From an uncultured Prevotella sp. (lineage in GTDB: Bacteria > Bacteroidota > Bacteroidia > Bacteroidales > Bacteroidaceae), in contig CAMVQS010000010.1 in assembly GCA_947169685.1 (NCBI GenBank), forward strand, positions 1 through 52,064: a stretch of DNA of 52,064 nt. Direction: 5' to 3'. Numbering within the stretch: position 1 is the first letter of the stretch; the number at the start of each line of letters is the position of its first letter. The translations under genes were made by a program, and so were the position numbers. The notes beneath the pieces are model-generated. The model did not search any database. It was given only the letters and a program-made list of their open reading frames with translations, and was not told the DNA's origin. This document shows, one piece after another, positions 31,145 to 41,090 of the stretch.

Positions 31145-32542
31145 CTACTTTGAAAGAAAGGCATCAACCTTCTGGGCGGTCTGCTTACCACTGGCCATCG
31201 CGCGAACCACGAGGCTGGCGCCATTGGCAGAGTCACCGCAGACAAAGACATTAGCGGGGTACTCAGGGTGCTCGGGCTTCAGGAATCCCATAGCCAGCAG
31301 AACAAGCTCAGCCTTGATGATTTCGGGCTCACCCTTCTCTACCATGATGGGGCGACCACCCTCTGGGTTGGGCTTCCAGTCAATCTCCTGAACCTTTACG
31401 CCCGTCACCTTACCACCCTTACCAAGGAATTCCAGGGTGTTGATGTTCCAACGACGGGTGCAACCTTCCTCGTGCGAAGAGGTGGTCTTGAGGGTGCGAG
31501 GCCAGTTGGGCCAGGGGTTCTGCGGGTCTTCATGACCTTCAACAGGCTTAGGCATAATCTCAATCTGAGTAACGCTCTTGCATCCCTGACGATGGGCAGT
31601 ACCAATACAGTCACTACCTGTATCACCACCACCTATGACAAGCACATCCTTGCCCTTGGCCGTTACACGCTCATCTTTGCTGAACTCCATGCCAGCCAGT
31701 ACGCGATTCTGCTGAGAGAGCAGTTCGAGGGCGAAGTGGACACCCTTCAATTCGCGGCCTGGGGCCTTGAGATCTCTAGCGGTTGGCGTTCCAGTGGCGA
31801 TGATGCAGGCATCAAATGAAGAGTGAAGAGTGAAGAGTGAAGAATCTTTTTCGCTTCCATGTGCGGTAGCAAATTCTTCACTCTTCATTCTTAACTCTTC
31901 ATTATAACGGAATTCTATACCCTCCTGCTCCAGCAGGCTGATACGGCGGTCGATGATGGCCTTATTCAGCTTGAAGTTGGGAATGCCGTAGCGCAGGAGC
32001 CCGCCTGCAGCCTCGTTCTTCTCGAATACGGTTACCTGATAGCCCATCAGGTTCAGGTCGTTGGCAGCAGCCAGTCCGGCAGGACCAGCACCAATCACTG
32101 CCACCTTCTTTCCATTGCGCTCGATGTCAGTCTTAGACTGGATGAATCCCTCCTGGAAAGCCATCTCTGTGATGGCGCACTCGTCCTCACGATTGGTGGT
32201 TGGCTCATGGTTGAAGCGGTTGAGCACACAAGCCTTCTCGCACAAGGCGGGACAGATGCGGCCGGTGAACTCAGGGAAGGGGTTTGTACTATTCAGTAAG
32301 CGATAAGCCAACTCCCAGTCGCCTTTATACAGGGCGTCGTTCCACTCGGGCGCTTTGTTGCCCAGCGGACATGCCCAGTGGCAGAAGGGCACGCCACAGT
32401 CCATGCAGCGCGATGCCTGCAGTTTACGTTCGCGAGTGCTGAGCGTCTGCTCTACCTCGCCAAAGTCATGGATTCTATCGTGAATCGGACGGTATCCCGC
32501 CTCCTGGCGGTGTATCTCTAAAAATGCTTTTGGATTTCCCAT
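31145..32542 (-). CDS. gltD: Glutamate synthase small subunit with in-frame repeat insertion
   Basis: NADPH-oxidising subunit that passes electrons to GltB. 465 residues. N-terminal 4Fe-4S ligands are in CMDCGVPFCHWACPLGN (about residues 42-58) and CPALCEKAC (about 95); the FAD site is VIGAGPAGLAAA (about 148) and the NADPH site VIGGGDTGSDC (about 290). Residues about 214-243 (EELRMKSEEFATAHGSEKD then SSLFTLHSSF) come from an inverted-repeat element (31815-31902) that replaces the usual surface loop between two strands of the FAD domain and leaves motifs intact. It starts 2 bp after gltB. Confidence 0.95.
   Translation of the reverse strand: MGNPKAFLEIHRQEAGYRPIHDRIHDFGEVEQTLSTRERKLQASRCMDCGVPFCHWACPLGNKAPEWNDALYKGDWELAYRLLNSTNPFPEFTGRICPALCEKACVLNRFNHEPTTNREDECAITEMAFQEGFIQSKTDIERNGKKVAVIGAGPAGLAAANDLNLMGYQVTVFEKNEAAGGLLRYGIPNFKLNKAIIDRRISLLEQEGIEFRYNEELRMKSEEFATAHGSEKDSSLFTLHSSFDACIIATGTPTARDLKAPGRELKGVHFALELLSQQNRVLAGMEFSKDERVTAKGKDVLVIGGGDTGSDCIGTAHRQGCKSVTQIEIMPKPVEGHEDPQNPWPNWPRTLKTTSSHEEGCTRRWNINTLEFLGKGGKVTGVKVQEIDWKPNPEGGRPIMVEKGEPEIIKAELVLLAMGFLKPEHPEYPANVFVCGDSANGASLVVRAMASGKQTAQKVDAFLSK
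31815..31902. mobile_element. Gene-less inverted-repeat element with heptamer ends, in frame in gltD
   Basis: The left end is AATGAAG, AGTGAAG x3 (31815-31842). The right end is GCGGTAGCAAATTC (31863-31876) leading into TCTTCAC, TCTTCAT, TCTTAAC, TCTTCAT (31875-31902). The core between is about 20 bp. 39 bp (31863-31901) are identical to the element in murF. Orientation relative to the host gene is also the same, so both proteins contain the same peptide EELRMKSEEFATA. Confidence 0.8.
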
Positions 32543-32544
32543 GA

Positions 32545-35500
32545 TTAATAATCTCTTTGGATGTTTGCAATCTTTTCTTGAAGTTTCTTATTCTGCTCTT
32601 CTTGCAGCACGCGCTTGTACTCGATGGGGACTACCTGAATGAAGTCCTGAACGTAGCGCTGCCAATCGTCGAGCATCCTGCCTGCCAGGGCGGAGCCTGT
32701 GTGCAGGTAGTGCTGACGGATGAGTTCGAGCAGCTCCTTGCGCGACACACTGTCCTCGACCAGCGAGAGCTCCACCATATCCATGTTGCAGAAGTAGTCG
32801 AAAGTATGGTCGGGGTCGTAGACGTAGGCCACACCACCACTCATACCAGCGGCGAAGTTACGACCTGTCTTGCCCAGCACAACCACGCGTCCGCCAGTCA
32901 TATACTCGCAGCAGTGGTCGCCGGCACCCTCGATAACAGCGATGGCACCTGAGTTGCGCACGCCGAAGCGCTCGCCCACCTTACCATTGATATAGAGTTC
33001 GCCAGAGGTGGCGCCATACAAACCGGTATTACCAGCAATGATATTCTCCTCGGCATGGAAATCCTCACCACTTCGGGCTGGAGGCAGAATAGAGATGCGA
33101 CCGCCTGAGAGGCCCTTTCCGAAGTAGTCATTACACTCACCCTCGAGTTTCAGGTTGACGCCCTTCACGGCAAAGGCGCCAAAGCTCTGACCGGCTGAGC
33201 CTTTGAACTTAATGTTGATGGTATTATCGGGCAGACCAGCCTCGCCATATTTCTTGGCGATGACGCCAGAGAGCATAGTGGTTACGGCACGATCGGTATT
33301 CTTGATGGCATAGTCGAGTGTCACCTCCTCTTGGTTCTCGATAGCTTTTTCGGCAGCCTTGATAATCTCCTCGTCCTTCACGCCACTCACCTTGGTAAAT
33401 GCACCGCGATCCCAGTACAGAGCCTTGTCTGTATCGGGCTTATGAAGCAGACGGGCGAAGTCGATGGTCTTCTGCTTATCGGTAGCATTGGTGGTATCCA
33501 CCTCAATCAGTTCTGTATGTCCGATAATCTCCTTCAGGCTGTGAACACCAATCTCGCTGAGATACTCGCGCACCTGCTCGGCCAGGAAGGTAAAGAAGTT
33601 CACCACGTACTCTGAACGACCCTCGAAATGCTTGCGCAGCTCTGGGTTCTGGGTGGCCACACCCATCGGGCAAGTATTGGTATTACACTTACGCATCATC
33701 ACACAGCCAAGCACAATCAGGGGTAGCGTGCCAAACGAGAACTCGTCGGCGCCCAGCATCGCCATGATGATGACGTCCTTGGCAGTCTTTAGTTGACCGT
33801 CGGTTTGCAGGCGAACCTGATTACGCAGGCCGTTCATCACCAGCGTCTGCTGCGTCTCGGCGAGTCCAATCTCAGGCGAGATGCCAGCGAAACGCATACT
33901 GCTGGCAGGGCTGGCACCTGTACCACCCTCGGCACCACTGATGACGATGAGATCGGCCTTGGCCTTAGCCACACCAGCAGCAATGGTGCCTACGCCACTC
34001 TCGGCTACCAGTTTTACACTCACGGCAGCTGTGGGGTTGATGTTCTTCAGGTCGAAGATGAGTTGAGCCAGGTCCTCGATACTGTAGATGTCGTGATGAG
34101 GTGGAGGCGATATCAGAGAGATGCCAGGGATGGCATTACGTGTCTTGGCGATGATCTCGTTCACCTTGAAGCCGGGCAGCTGTCCGCCCTCACCGGGCTT
34201 AGCACCCTGTGCCACCTTAATCTGTATCTCCTCGGCATTCACCAAGTACTCGGCTGTCACACCAAAACGTCCACTGGCAATCTGCTTGGTCTTGCTCGAC
34301 AGGCTCACGCCGTCCACCTCTGAATGGTAGCGGGCGTTGTCCTCACCACCTTCACCTGTGTTTGAACGTGCACCCAGTTTGTTCATGGCGAGTGCCAAAG
34401 CCTCGTGAGCCTCAATACTCAGCGCGCCAAAGCTCATGGCACCCGTTACAAAGTGCTTCACGATGCTCTCAACAGGCTCCACCTCGTCGATAGGCGTTGG
34501 CTTGGCCGCCTTCTTGAATTTAAAGAAATCGCGGATGAATATTGGTGATTTCTTCTCATCGACAATGGCCGACCACTGTTTAAACTTTTCGTAGTTACCC
34601 TGGCGGGTGGCCAGTTGCAGCTGGGCGATGGTCTCAGGGTTCCAAGCATGCTTGATACCATCCTTGCGCCAAGCAAACTGGCCTTGATTCTGTAGCATGG
34701 TCTGCTCCTTAGCCTGCTCGTGCAGGCGAATGGCATCGCGAGCAATCTCCTTCAAACCCACACCACCAATGGTGCTCACCTCTGTGCCGAAATACCTTTT
34801 CAACAGGTCTTCGCTCAGTCCGATGCTCTCGAAAATCTTGGCTCCACGATAGCTGCGGATAGTCGAGATACCCATCTTCGACATGATCTTCTTCAAGCCC
34901 TTATCCACAGCCTTGATGTAGTTCTTCTCGGCTGTAGCATACTCCTCCTGTATCTTGTGGCGCTTTACCAAGTCATCGAGAATAGCAAAAGTCATGTATG
35001 GGCACAATGCACTCGCACCATAGCCTAGCAACAGGGCAGCGTGCATCACCTCGCGAATCTCACCACTCTCAACAATTAGCGCTGTCTGTACACGCTTGCC
35101 CACACTAATCAGATAGTGGTGAACGGCTGAGACAGCCAACAGCGATGGAATTGCAGCATGTGTCTCGTCAATGTCGCGGTCAGAGAGGATGATGTAGTTT
35201 ACACCCTCGTCAACACTTGTCTCAGCCTCATGACAGAGGTCGTCCAAAGCCTGACGCAAGCCTTCCTCGCCCTTACTCATTTCGAAGAGGATGGGCAGCT
35301 TCTTCGTGTTGAAGCCCTTATAGCGGATGTTACATAATATATCAAGTTGTGTGTTGGTCAAAACAGGCTGTGGCAGGCGCACCATCTTGCAGTTCGATGC
35401 ATCGGGCGTCAGGATGTTGGTTCCCACGGCACCGATGTATTCCGTCAGACTCATCACCAGTTCCTCGCGAATCGGGTCAATGGCAGGGTTTGTCACTTGT

Positions 35501-37041
35501 GCAAACTGCTGACGGAAATAGTTAAACAGCACCTGTGGACGGTCTGAGATGACTGCCAGTGGTGTGTCGTTACCCATCGCAGCTACAGGCTCCTGTCCTG
35601 CTGTAGCCATAGGGATGATGGTTTTGTCGATATCCTCCTGGCCGAAGCCGAAGGTGACGAGCTTCTGCTCGAAGTTGCTTACTGAGTTGTCCACGTGGCG
35701 ACCGCTCTTCAGTTTCTCCAACTGCACGCGGTTCTCGTTCAGCCACTCGCGATAAGGATGCGCCTTAGCCAGCTGCTCCTTAATCTCGCCGTCGTAGTAT
35801 ATCTTACCTTCCTGCGTGTCAATCAGCAGAATTTTTCCTGGCTGTAGGCGGCCTTTCGAAACTACGTCGCCTGGCTCAAAGTCCATTACGCCAACCTCAC
35901 TGGCCACTACCATCATACCCTGTTTCGTAATCGTATAGCGGCTGGGGCGCAATCCGTTTCTGTCGAGCATTCCGCCTGCATAGCGACCATCGCTAAACAG
36001 CAGTGCTGCAGGGCCGTCCCAAGGCTCCATCAGGATAGAGTGATACTCGTAGAAGGCCTTCAGGTCCTCGCTGATGGGGTTCTTGTCGTTGAAGCTCTCA
36101 GGCACCAAGATGGCCATCGCCTGTGGCAGGCTCAAGCCGCTCAGCATTAGGAACTCGAAGACGTTGTCCAGCGATGCAGAGTCGCTCATTCCCTCCTGCA
36201 CGATGGGGCGCAGGTCCTTGATGTTGCCTAATGCCTCGCTGTTTAGCACACTCTCTCGAGCCTTCATCCAACCGCGATTACCGCGAATGGTATTGATTTC
36301 GCCGTTGTGTGCCAGCAAGCGGAAAGGCTGGGCCAACTTCCATTTGGGAAATGTGTTTGTGCTGAAACGGGAGTGCACCAGCGCAAGTCCGCTTGTGAAG
36401 TAATCGTTCGACAGGTCGGGGAAATAGCGTCGCAGCTGTCCGCTGGTCAGCATACCCTTATAGATGATATTCTTGTTAGACAGCGAGCAAATGTAGAAGT
36501 CTTCGTTGTCGATGCGATTTTCAATCCTTTTGCGTACCTTATATAATATACGCTCGAACACAAGTACCTGCTCGTCGGATATTCCAGTCACAAACACCTG
36601 CTTTATCTCTGGCTCCACTTCGCGTGCCGCAACACCCAGCACTTCTGGGTTTGTAGGCACAGTGCGCAGATGCATCAACTGTAGCCCCTCGCGCTCTATC
36701 TCCTCGATCATCACGGACAGAATCTCTTGCTGAGCTTTCTCGTTTTTTGGCAGGAATACCAGTCCTGTACCATACTTGCCTTTCTCGGGCACAGGGATAC
36801 CCTGCAACAGGATAAACTCATGCGGAATCTGTACCATAATACCGGCTCCGTCGCCAGTCTTATCGCGAGTTTCAGCACCGCGATGCTCCATGTTTTCCAG
36901 CACCTTTAGTGCGTTGTCAACCAGATCGTGACTCTTTCCGCCGTGGATGTTCACTACCATTCCCACGCCGCAAGCGTCATGCTCATACTGGCTTTGATAG
37001 AGTCCCTTTTGGCTTGTTTGAGTTTGCTTACCTTTTGTCAT
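32545..37041 (-). CDS. gltB: Glutamate synthase large subunit
   Basis: Makes two glutamate from glutamine and 2-oxoglutarate; with GlnN it forms the GS/GOGAT cycle. 1498 residues. The class-II amidotransferase nucleophile is Cys24 in DACGVGMV, after a short leader that is probably processed. The FMN/synthase barrel includes GGEDNARYHSEVDG and PGEGGQLPGFKV, the 3Fe-4S ligands lie in CVMMRKCNTNTCPMG (about residue 1120), and the C-terminal GXGXG helix domain has repeated GG turns. Its first codons include TTTGCTTACCTTTTGTC, which resembles the nitrogen motif. Operon with gltD; divergent from pyrG. Confidence 0.97.
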   Translation of the reverse strand: MTKGKQTQTSQKGLYQSQYEHDACGVGMVVNIHGGKSHDLVDNALKVLENMEHRGAETRDKTGDGAGIMVQIPHEFILLQGIPVPEKGKYGTGLVFLPKNEKAQQEILSVMIEEIEREGLQLMHLRTVPTNPEVLGVAAREVEPEIKQVFVTGISDEQVLVFERILYKVRKRIENRIDNEDFYICSLSNKNIIYKGMLTSGQLRRYFPDLSNDYFTSGLALVHSRFSTNTFPKWKLAQPFRLLAHNGEINTIRGNRGWMKARESVLNSEALGNIKDLRPIVQEGMSDSASLDNVFEFLMLSGLSLPQAMAILVPESFNDKNPISEDLKAFYEYHSILMEPWDGPAALLFSDGRYAGGMLDRNGLRPSRYTITKQGMMVVASEVGVMDFEPGDVVSKGRLQPGKILLIDTQEGKIYYDGEIKEQLAKAHPYREWLNENRVQLEKLKSGRHVDNSVSNFEQKLVTFGFGQEDIDKTIIPMATAGQEPVAAMGNDTPLAVISDRPQVLFNYFRQQFAQVTNPAIDPIREELVMSLTEYIGAVGTNILTPDASNCKMVRLPQPVLTNTQLDILCNIRYKGFNTKKLPILFEMSKGEEGLRQALDDLCHEAETSVDEGVNYIILSDRDIDETHAAIPSLLAVSAVHHYLISVGKRVQTALIVESGEIREVMHAALLLGYGASALCPYMTFAILDDLVKRHKIQEEYATAEKNYIKAVDKGLKKIMSKMGISTIRSYRGAKIFESIGLSEDLLKRYFGTEVSTIGGVGLKEIARDAIRLHEQAKEQTMLQNQGQFAWRKDGIKHAWNPETIAQLQLATRQGNYEKFKQWSAIVDEKKSPIFIRDFFKFKKAAKPTPIDEVEPVESIVKHFVTGAMSFGALSIEAHEALALAMNKLGARSNTGEGGEDNARYHSEVDGVSLSSKTKQIASGRFGVTAEYLVNAEEIQIKVAQGAKPGEGGQLPGFKVNEIIAKTRNAIPGISLISPPPHHDIYSIEDLAQLIFDLKNINPTAAVSVKLVAESGVGTIAAGVAKAKADLIVISGAEGGTGASPASSMRFAGISPEIGLAETQQTLVMNGLRNQVRLQTDGQLKTAKDVIIMAMLGADEFSFGTLPLIVLGCVMMRKCNTNTCPMGVATQNPELRKHFEGRSEYVVNFFTFLAEQVREYLSEIGVHSLKEIIGHTELIEVDTTNATDKQKTIDFARLLHKPDTDKALYWDRGAFTKVSGVKDEEIIKAAEKAIENQEEVTLDYAIKNTDRAVTTMLSGVIAKKYGEAGLPDNTINIKFKGSAGQSFGAFAVKGVNLKLEGECNDYFGKGLSGGRISILPPARSGEDFHAEENIIAGNTGLYGATSGELYINGKVGERFGVRNSGAIAVIEGAGDHCCEYMTGGRVVVLGKTGRNFAAGMSGGVAYVYDPDHTFDYFCNMDMVELSLVEDSVSRKELLELIRQHYLHTGSALAGRMLDDWQRYVQDFIQVVPIEYKRVLQEEQNKKLQEKIANIQRDY

Positions 37042-37081
37042 ATTATCCTTACTTTAACTTTCCATTTGTTCAATTCGACTG

Positions 37082-37089
37082 CAAAGATA
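37082..37089 (-). promoter_or_regulatory. -7 box (TATCTTTG) of gltBD
   Basis: Minus-strand TATCTTTG about 40 bp before the gltB ATG. Confidence 0.75.
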
Positions 37090-37110
37090 TGACGTTTTGA
37101 CAAAAAACAG

Positions 37111-37194
37111 TATCTTACGATTGACATTTTAATCTTTATTCGTACAGAAACTTACGATTTGTTAGACTTTTATGCCGCTTTGCTTACAATTTGC
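37111..37194. promoter_or_regulatory. Three nitrogen-type motifs between gltB and pyrG
   Basis: TATCTTACGATTGACA (37111-37126), AAACTTACGATTTGTT (37148-37163) and TTTGCTTACAATTTGC (37179-37194) in the same orientation. They lie upstream of the gltB start and also between the divergent promoters. The third matches the glnN leader site in 15 of 16 positions. Confidence 0.6.
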
Positions 37195-37289
37195 AATTTT
37201 CAAGCCAAGAATTATGGCAATTATTTATTTCGCTTTGTTTTCTACCTTAAAATAAGACTAAAATACTTTTATAAATGACTATTCCTTCG

Positions 37290-37297
37290 TAACTTTG
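37290..37297 (+). promoter_or_regulatory. -7 box (TAACTTTG) of pyrG
   Basis: TAACTTTG, 24 bp before the ATG at 37322. Confidence 0.75.
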
Positions 37298-37321
37298 CAG
37301 TCCATAAAATAGATTCGTTTT

Positions 37322-38914
37322 ATGGAAACAAAGTTCATTTTCGTTACAGGCGGTGTGGTTTCTTCACTTGGTAAAGGAATCATATCCGCCAGCATTGGCA
37401 AGTTACTGCAGGCACGCGGTTACAAAGTCACTATTCAGAAATTCGACCCGTATATCAACATTGACCCTGGCACGCTGAACCCCTACGAGCATGGGGAGTG
37501 CTACGTAACCGTCGATGGCATGGAGACCGACCTGGACTTAGGTCATTATGAGCGATTCACGGGCATTCATACCACACGTAACAACAGCATTACCACAGGC
37601 CGTATCTACAAAACGGTGATAGATCGCGAACGCAAGGGCGATTACCTGGGAAAGACAATCCAGGTGGTACCGCATATCACAGACGAGATAAAGCGGAGAA
37701 TGCTGCGGGAGGGCCTGAACGAGGGCTTGGATTTCGTGATAACCGAAGTCGGTGGCACTATCGGCGACATCGAGAGCGCACCGTTTATGGAAGCTATCCG
37801 TCAGCTACGTTGGCAACTGGGCAGAAACGCAGTGTGCGTGCACCTGACCTACGTACCGTATCTGAAGGCTGCCGACGAACTGAAGACCAAACCCACACAA
37901 CACAGCGTGAAGGAGTTGCAGGGGATGGGCATCCAGCCAGACATCCTCGTACTACGAACGGAGCGACACTTAGATGACCACATTCGCATGAAGGTGGCCT
38001 CGTTCTGTAACGTGGATCTGGAATGCGTGGTACAGAGCGAGGACATGCCCAGCATCTACGAAGTACCGGTAAGCATGCAGCGCCAAGGACTCGATGCCGC
38101 CATCATGCGCAAGATAGGTATTCCCGTGGGCGAGACACCAGCCATGAAGTCATGGCATGACTTCCTTGACAAACAACGCGATGCTAAGCGCGAAATCCAT
38201 ATAGGACTCGTAGGAAAATACGACCTGCAGGATGCCTACAAAAGCATCCGCGAGAGCCTGAATCTGGCGGGCGTATATAATAATGTGAAGACAAAACTGC
38301 ACTTTATCAACAGCGAGGAGATTACCAAACAAAACATAGCCGAGAAACTCGAGGGTATGGCGGGCATTATGGTGTGTCCGGGCTTTGGCACACGAGGCAT
38401 AGAAGGAAAAATCATTGCTGCCGAATATACTCGTACACACGACATCCCAACGTTCGGTATCTGCCTAGGCATGCAGATGATGGTCATTGAGTTTGCACGT
38501 AATGTATTAGGATACAAGGACGCCAACAGTCGCGAGATGGACGAGCAGACCCCCCATAACGTCATCGACATCATGGAAGAGCAGAAGAGCATCACGCAGA
38601 AAGGCGGCACCATGCGACTGGGAGCCTACGAGTGCGAGCTTGTGCAGGGCAGTCGCGCCTACGAAGCGTATGGCGAAGAAACACTAATCAAAGAGCGCCA
38701 TCGCCATCGCTACGAATTTAATAACGCGTATAAAGATGAGTACGAGTCCAAGGGCATGAAATGCGTGGGCATCAACCCTGATGCAGACCTCGTGGAGATT
38801 GTGGAGATACCAGAAAAGCGCTGGTATATTGGTACGCAGTTCCACCCCGAATACAGTTCAACAGTCCTGCATCCGCATCCACTGTTTATGGACTTTATCA
38901 AGACGTGTATGTAA
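37322..38914 (+). CDS. pyrG: CTP synthase
   Basis: Aminates UTP to CTP using glutamine and ATP. 530 residues. The synthetase part has GGVVSSLGKGIISASIG at the N-terminus and DPYINIDPGTLNPYEHGE. The class-I glutaminase part has GFGTRGIEGK, the nucleophile in GICLGMQMM (about residue 380) and FHPEYSS with the catalytic His-Glu near residue 510. As a glutamine consumer it fits beside gltBD. It is convergent with dapL (16 bp apart). Confidence 0.97.
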   Translation: METKFIFVTGGVVSSLGKGIISASIGKLLQARGYKVTIQKFDPYINIDPGTLNPYEHGECYVTVDGMETDLDLGHYERFTGIHTTRNNSITTGRIYKTVIDRERKGDYLGKTIQVVPHITDEIKRRMLREGLNEGLDFVITEVGGTIGDIESAPFMEAIRQLRWQLGRNAVCVHLTYVPYLKAADELKTKPTQHSVKELQGMGIQPDILVLRTERHLDDHIRMKVASFCNVDLECVVQSEDMPSIYEVPVSMQRQGLDAAIMRKIGIPVGETPAMKSWHDFLDKQRDAKREIHIGLVGKYDLQDAYKSIRESLNLAGVYNNVKTKLHFINSEEITKQNIAEKLEGMAGIMVCPGFGTRGIEGKIIAAEYTRTHDIPTFGICLGMQMMVIEFARNVLGYKDANSREMDEQTPHNVIDIMEEQKSITQKGGTMRLGAYECELVQGSRAYEAYGEETLIKERHRHRYEFNNAYKDEYESKGMKCVGINPDADLVEIVEIPEKRWYIGTQFHPEYSSTVLHPHPLFMDFIKTCM

Positions 38915-38930
38915 ATTCCCCCTTTAATGA

Positions 38931-40163
38931 TTATTTTAACCACTGACGGATGCGGTCGAGTGCCTCATCCGTTTTTTCGTGACTACCGAAGGCCGTAAAG
39001 CGGACATAGCCTTCACCGGCAGGACCGAAGCCCACGCCTGGGGTGCAAACCACATGAGCACCGTAGAGCATCTCTTCGAAGAACTTCCACGAGCTGCTGG
39101 TTTCTGGTGTCTTTGCCCAGATGTAGGGCGCATTCTCACCACCGTAGCACTCAAAACCTAATTGGCGCAACGTCTGCAGCATGCGACTGGCATTTTGCAT
39201 ATAGTAGTCAATGGTGGCACGTATCTGCTGCTTCCCTTCGGGAGTGTAAATCGCTTCAGCAGCACGCTGTGAGATATAGCTGGTGCCGTTGAACTTCGTG
39301 CATTGACGTCGATACCAAAGCGGATTCAGCGGTATGCGCTCGCCTGTCAGTGTGGCAGCAGTAACATCCTTTGGCACAATGGTGTAACCACAACGTACAC
39401 CAGTAAAACCTGCCGTTTTCGAGTAACTGTGGAACTCGATGGCACACTTGCGGGCACCACGAATCTCGTAGATGCTATGAGGAATCTCATCATCCTTGAT
39501 ATAAGCCTGATAAGCTGCGTCGTAGAAAATCAACGTATCGTTATGCAGGGCATAGTTCACCCACTTGCGTAGCTCTTCTTTCGAGATTACAGTGCCAGTA
39601 GGATTGTTGGGGTAGCACAAATAGATGATATCGACACGACGGTCGGGTATCTGTGGTACAAAGCCGTTTTCCGCATTACAGGGCATATACATGACATTCG
39701 ACCAGCGACCATCATCGCCCTTCCATCCAGCACGACCAATCATCACATTAGAATCTATATAAACAGGATAGATGGGATCGGTCACGCCAATGGAATTGTC
39801 CCAACGCACCAGTTCCTGAATATTACCAGTATCGCTCTTCGCACCATCATTGATAAAGACTTCGTCCTTGTCCAGATGAATACCACGCGGCAAGAAGTCA
39901 TTTTTCAGAATAGCCTCACGCAGGAAATCGTAGCCCTGCTCAGGTCCGTATCCACGAAAGCCTTGACTGGTGGCCATCTCGTCGGCAGCCTTATGAATAG
40001 CCTCGATGACGGCAGGTGCCAAAGGTTGTGTCACGTCACCAATACCCAATGAGATGACGTTAACTTTGGGATGCATAGCCTTAAAGGCGTTTACCTTTTT
40101 GGCGATGTCGGCGAACAGATAGTTGTTCGGCAGTTTTAGGAAGTGATCGTTTACTAATGCCAT
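38931..40163 (-). CDS. dapL: LL-diaminopimelate aminotransferase
   Basis: Converts tetrahydrodipicolinate and glutamate directly to LL-diaminopimelate, the short lysine/peptidoglycan route used in Bacteroidetes, Chlamydia and plants. 410 residues of the PLP fold-type I class. YPNNPTG is near residue 190 and the PLP lysine in SYSKTAGFTGVRCGY near residue 250. DapF, the next enzyme of the pathway, lies upstream on the same strand, so the two form a unit. A palindromic element of about 115 bp now separates them. Confidence 0.95.
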   Translation of the reverse strand: MALVNDHFLKLPNNYLFADIAKKVNAFKAMHPKVNVISLGIGDVTQPLAPAVIEAIHKAADEMATSQGFRGYGPEQGYDFLREAILKNDFLPRGIHLDKDEVFINDGAKSDTGNIQELVRWDNSIGVTDPIYPVYIDSNVMIGRAGWKGDDGRWSNVMYMPCNAENGFVPQIPDRRVDIIYLCYPNNPTGTVISKEELRKWVNYALHNDTLIFYDAAYQAYIKDDEIPHSIYEIRGARKCAIEFHSYSKTAGFTGVRCGYTIVPKDVTAATLTGERIPLNPLWYRRQCTKFNGTSYISQRAAEAIYTPEGKQQIRATIDYYMQNASRMLQTLRQLGFECYGGENAPYIWAKTPETSSSWKFFEEMLYGAHVVCTPGVGFGPAGEGYVRFTAFGSHEKTDEALDRIRQWLK

Positions 40164-40170
40164 ATTTCTA

Positions 40171-40284
40171 AGCCCCCTAAGTTAGGGGGATGGGGGTCTG
40201 AACAAGCGTTTATCAGACCTTTAATTATTACTATTCGTGGAGTCTGCGCCTGTTCAGACCCCTGTTGCCCCCTAACTTAGGGGG
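40171..40284. mobile_element. Palindrome-ended intergenic element between dapF and dapL
   Basis: The ends are GCCCCCTAAGTTAGGGGG (40172 on) and its inverted partner CCCCCTAACTTAGGGGGC (to 40284); each end is itself a palindrome. Inside, GGGGTCTGAACA (from about 40193) pairs with TGTTCAGACCCC (to about 40263). No gene in the about 114 bp. The last dapF codons GCC-CCC-TAA lie in the right end, so the element supplies the dapF C-terminus and stop. C5TAA...G5-type units are frequent in Bacteroidetes intergenic DNA (recollection). Confidence 0.7.
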
Positions 40285-41086
40285 CCGTAATTTCACCATC
40301 GAAGACAAAAGCGGCAGGACCTGTCATATAGACATGATTGTCGGATTCGCGCCACTCGATGTCGAGCGTTCCACCATCCATCACAATTTGGCTATGTCTT
40401 TCAGCACGTCCTGTCAAGCTGGCTGCTACAGCCGTTGCACAAGCACCCGTTCCGCAGGCTTGCGTGATGCCACTCCCCCGCTCCCAGACTCTTGTTCTAA
40501 TCATTCCATTACCTTCTATGCGTGCGAATTCAATGTTACAGCGCTGTGGAAAGGCAGGATGGTACTCCAATGCTCGGCCTGTCCCACCCACCTGGTCGAT
40601 GTCGTCTGTAAAGATAACGTAGTGTGGATTACCCATTGACACAAAGGTTCCCTGCTCCAAACCACCGTCAGGCAAGAACTGCATCGTGTTCTCGAGTTGC
40701 GGCTCTCCCATATCGACAGTGACACGCTCCACCACGCCATCACTCACGTGGAGCTCCAGCACCTTGATGCCGGAGCGCGTGAGCAGTCTGATTTGTGTTT
40801 GTGTTGTGAGGGCTCTTTCGTAGAGGTATTTACCTATGCACCGCGACGCATTGCCACACATCATGGCCTCAGAACCGTCTGCGTTGAAGATGCGCATAGA
40901 GAAATCTGCCTCGGGAATCGGAGATGCACCTATCAGCACCAGCCCATCGCTGCCGATACCCTTGTGGCGGTCGCTCCACGCGATAGCTGCTTCTTCTGGA
41001 TTGGGTACACTATATAATAAGGTGTTGACGTAAATGTAGTCATTGCCCGCTCCGTGCATCTTGGTAAAACCTACTTTCTTTTTCAC
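40277..41086 (-). CDS. dapF: Diaminopimelate epimerase
   Basis: Epimerises LL- to meso-diaminopimelate for lysine and peptidoglycan. 269 residues from GTG 41086 ([20 protein letters not shown]), which keeps the conserved [10 protein letters not shown] start; the in-frame ATG at 41062-41064 would cut this. The two catalytic cysteines are in MCGNASRC (about residue 83) and QACGTGACA (about 220). The -7 box TACTTTTG (41091-41098) ends 4 bp before the GTG, so the mRNA is probably leaderless. The last codons lie in the palindromic element. Confidence 0.94.
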   Translation of the reverse strand: MKKKVGFTKMHGAGNDYIYVNTLLYSVPNPEEAAIAWSDRHKGIGSDGLVLIGASPIPEADFSMRIFNADGSEAMMCGNASRCIGKYLYERALTTQTQIRLLTRSGIKVLELHVSDGVVERVTVDMGEPQLENTMQFLPDGGLEQGTFVSMGNPHYVIFTDDIDQVGGTGRALEYHPAFPQRCNIEFARIEGNGMIRTRVWERGSGITQACGTGACATAVAASLTGRAERHSQIVMDGGTLDIEWRESDNHVYMTGPAAFVFDGEITAP

Positions 41087-41090
41087 GCTG

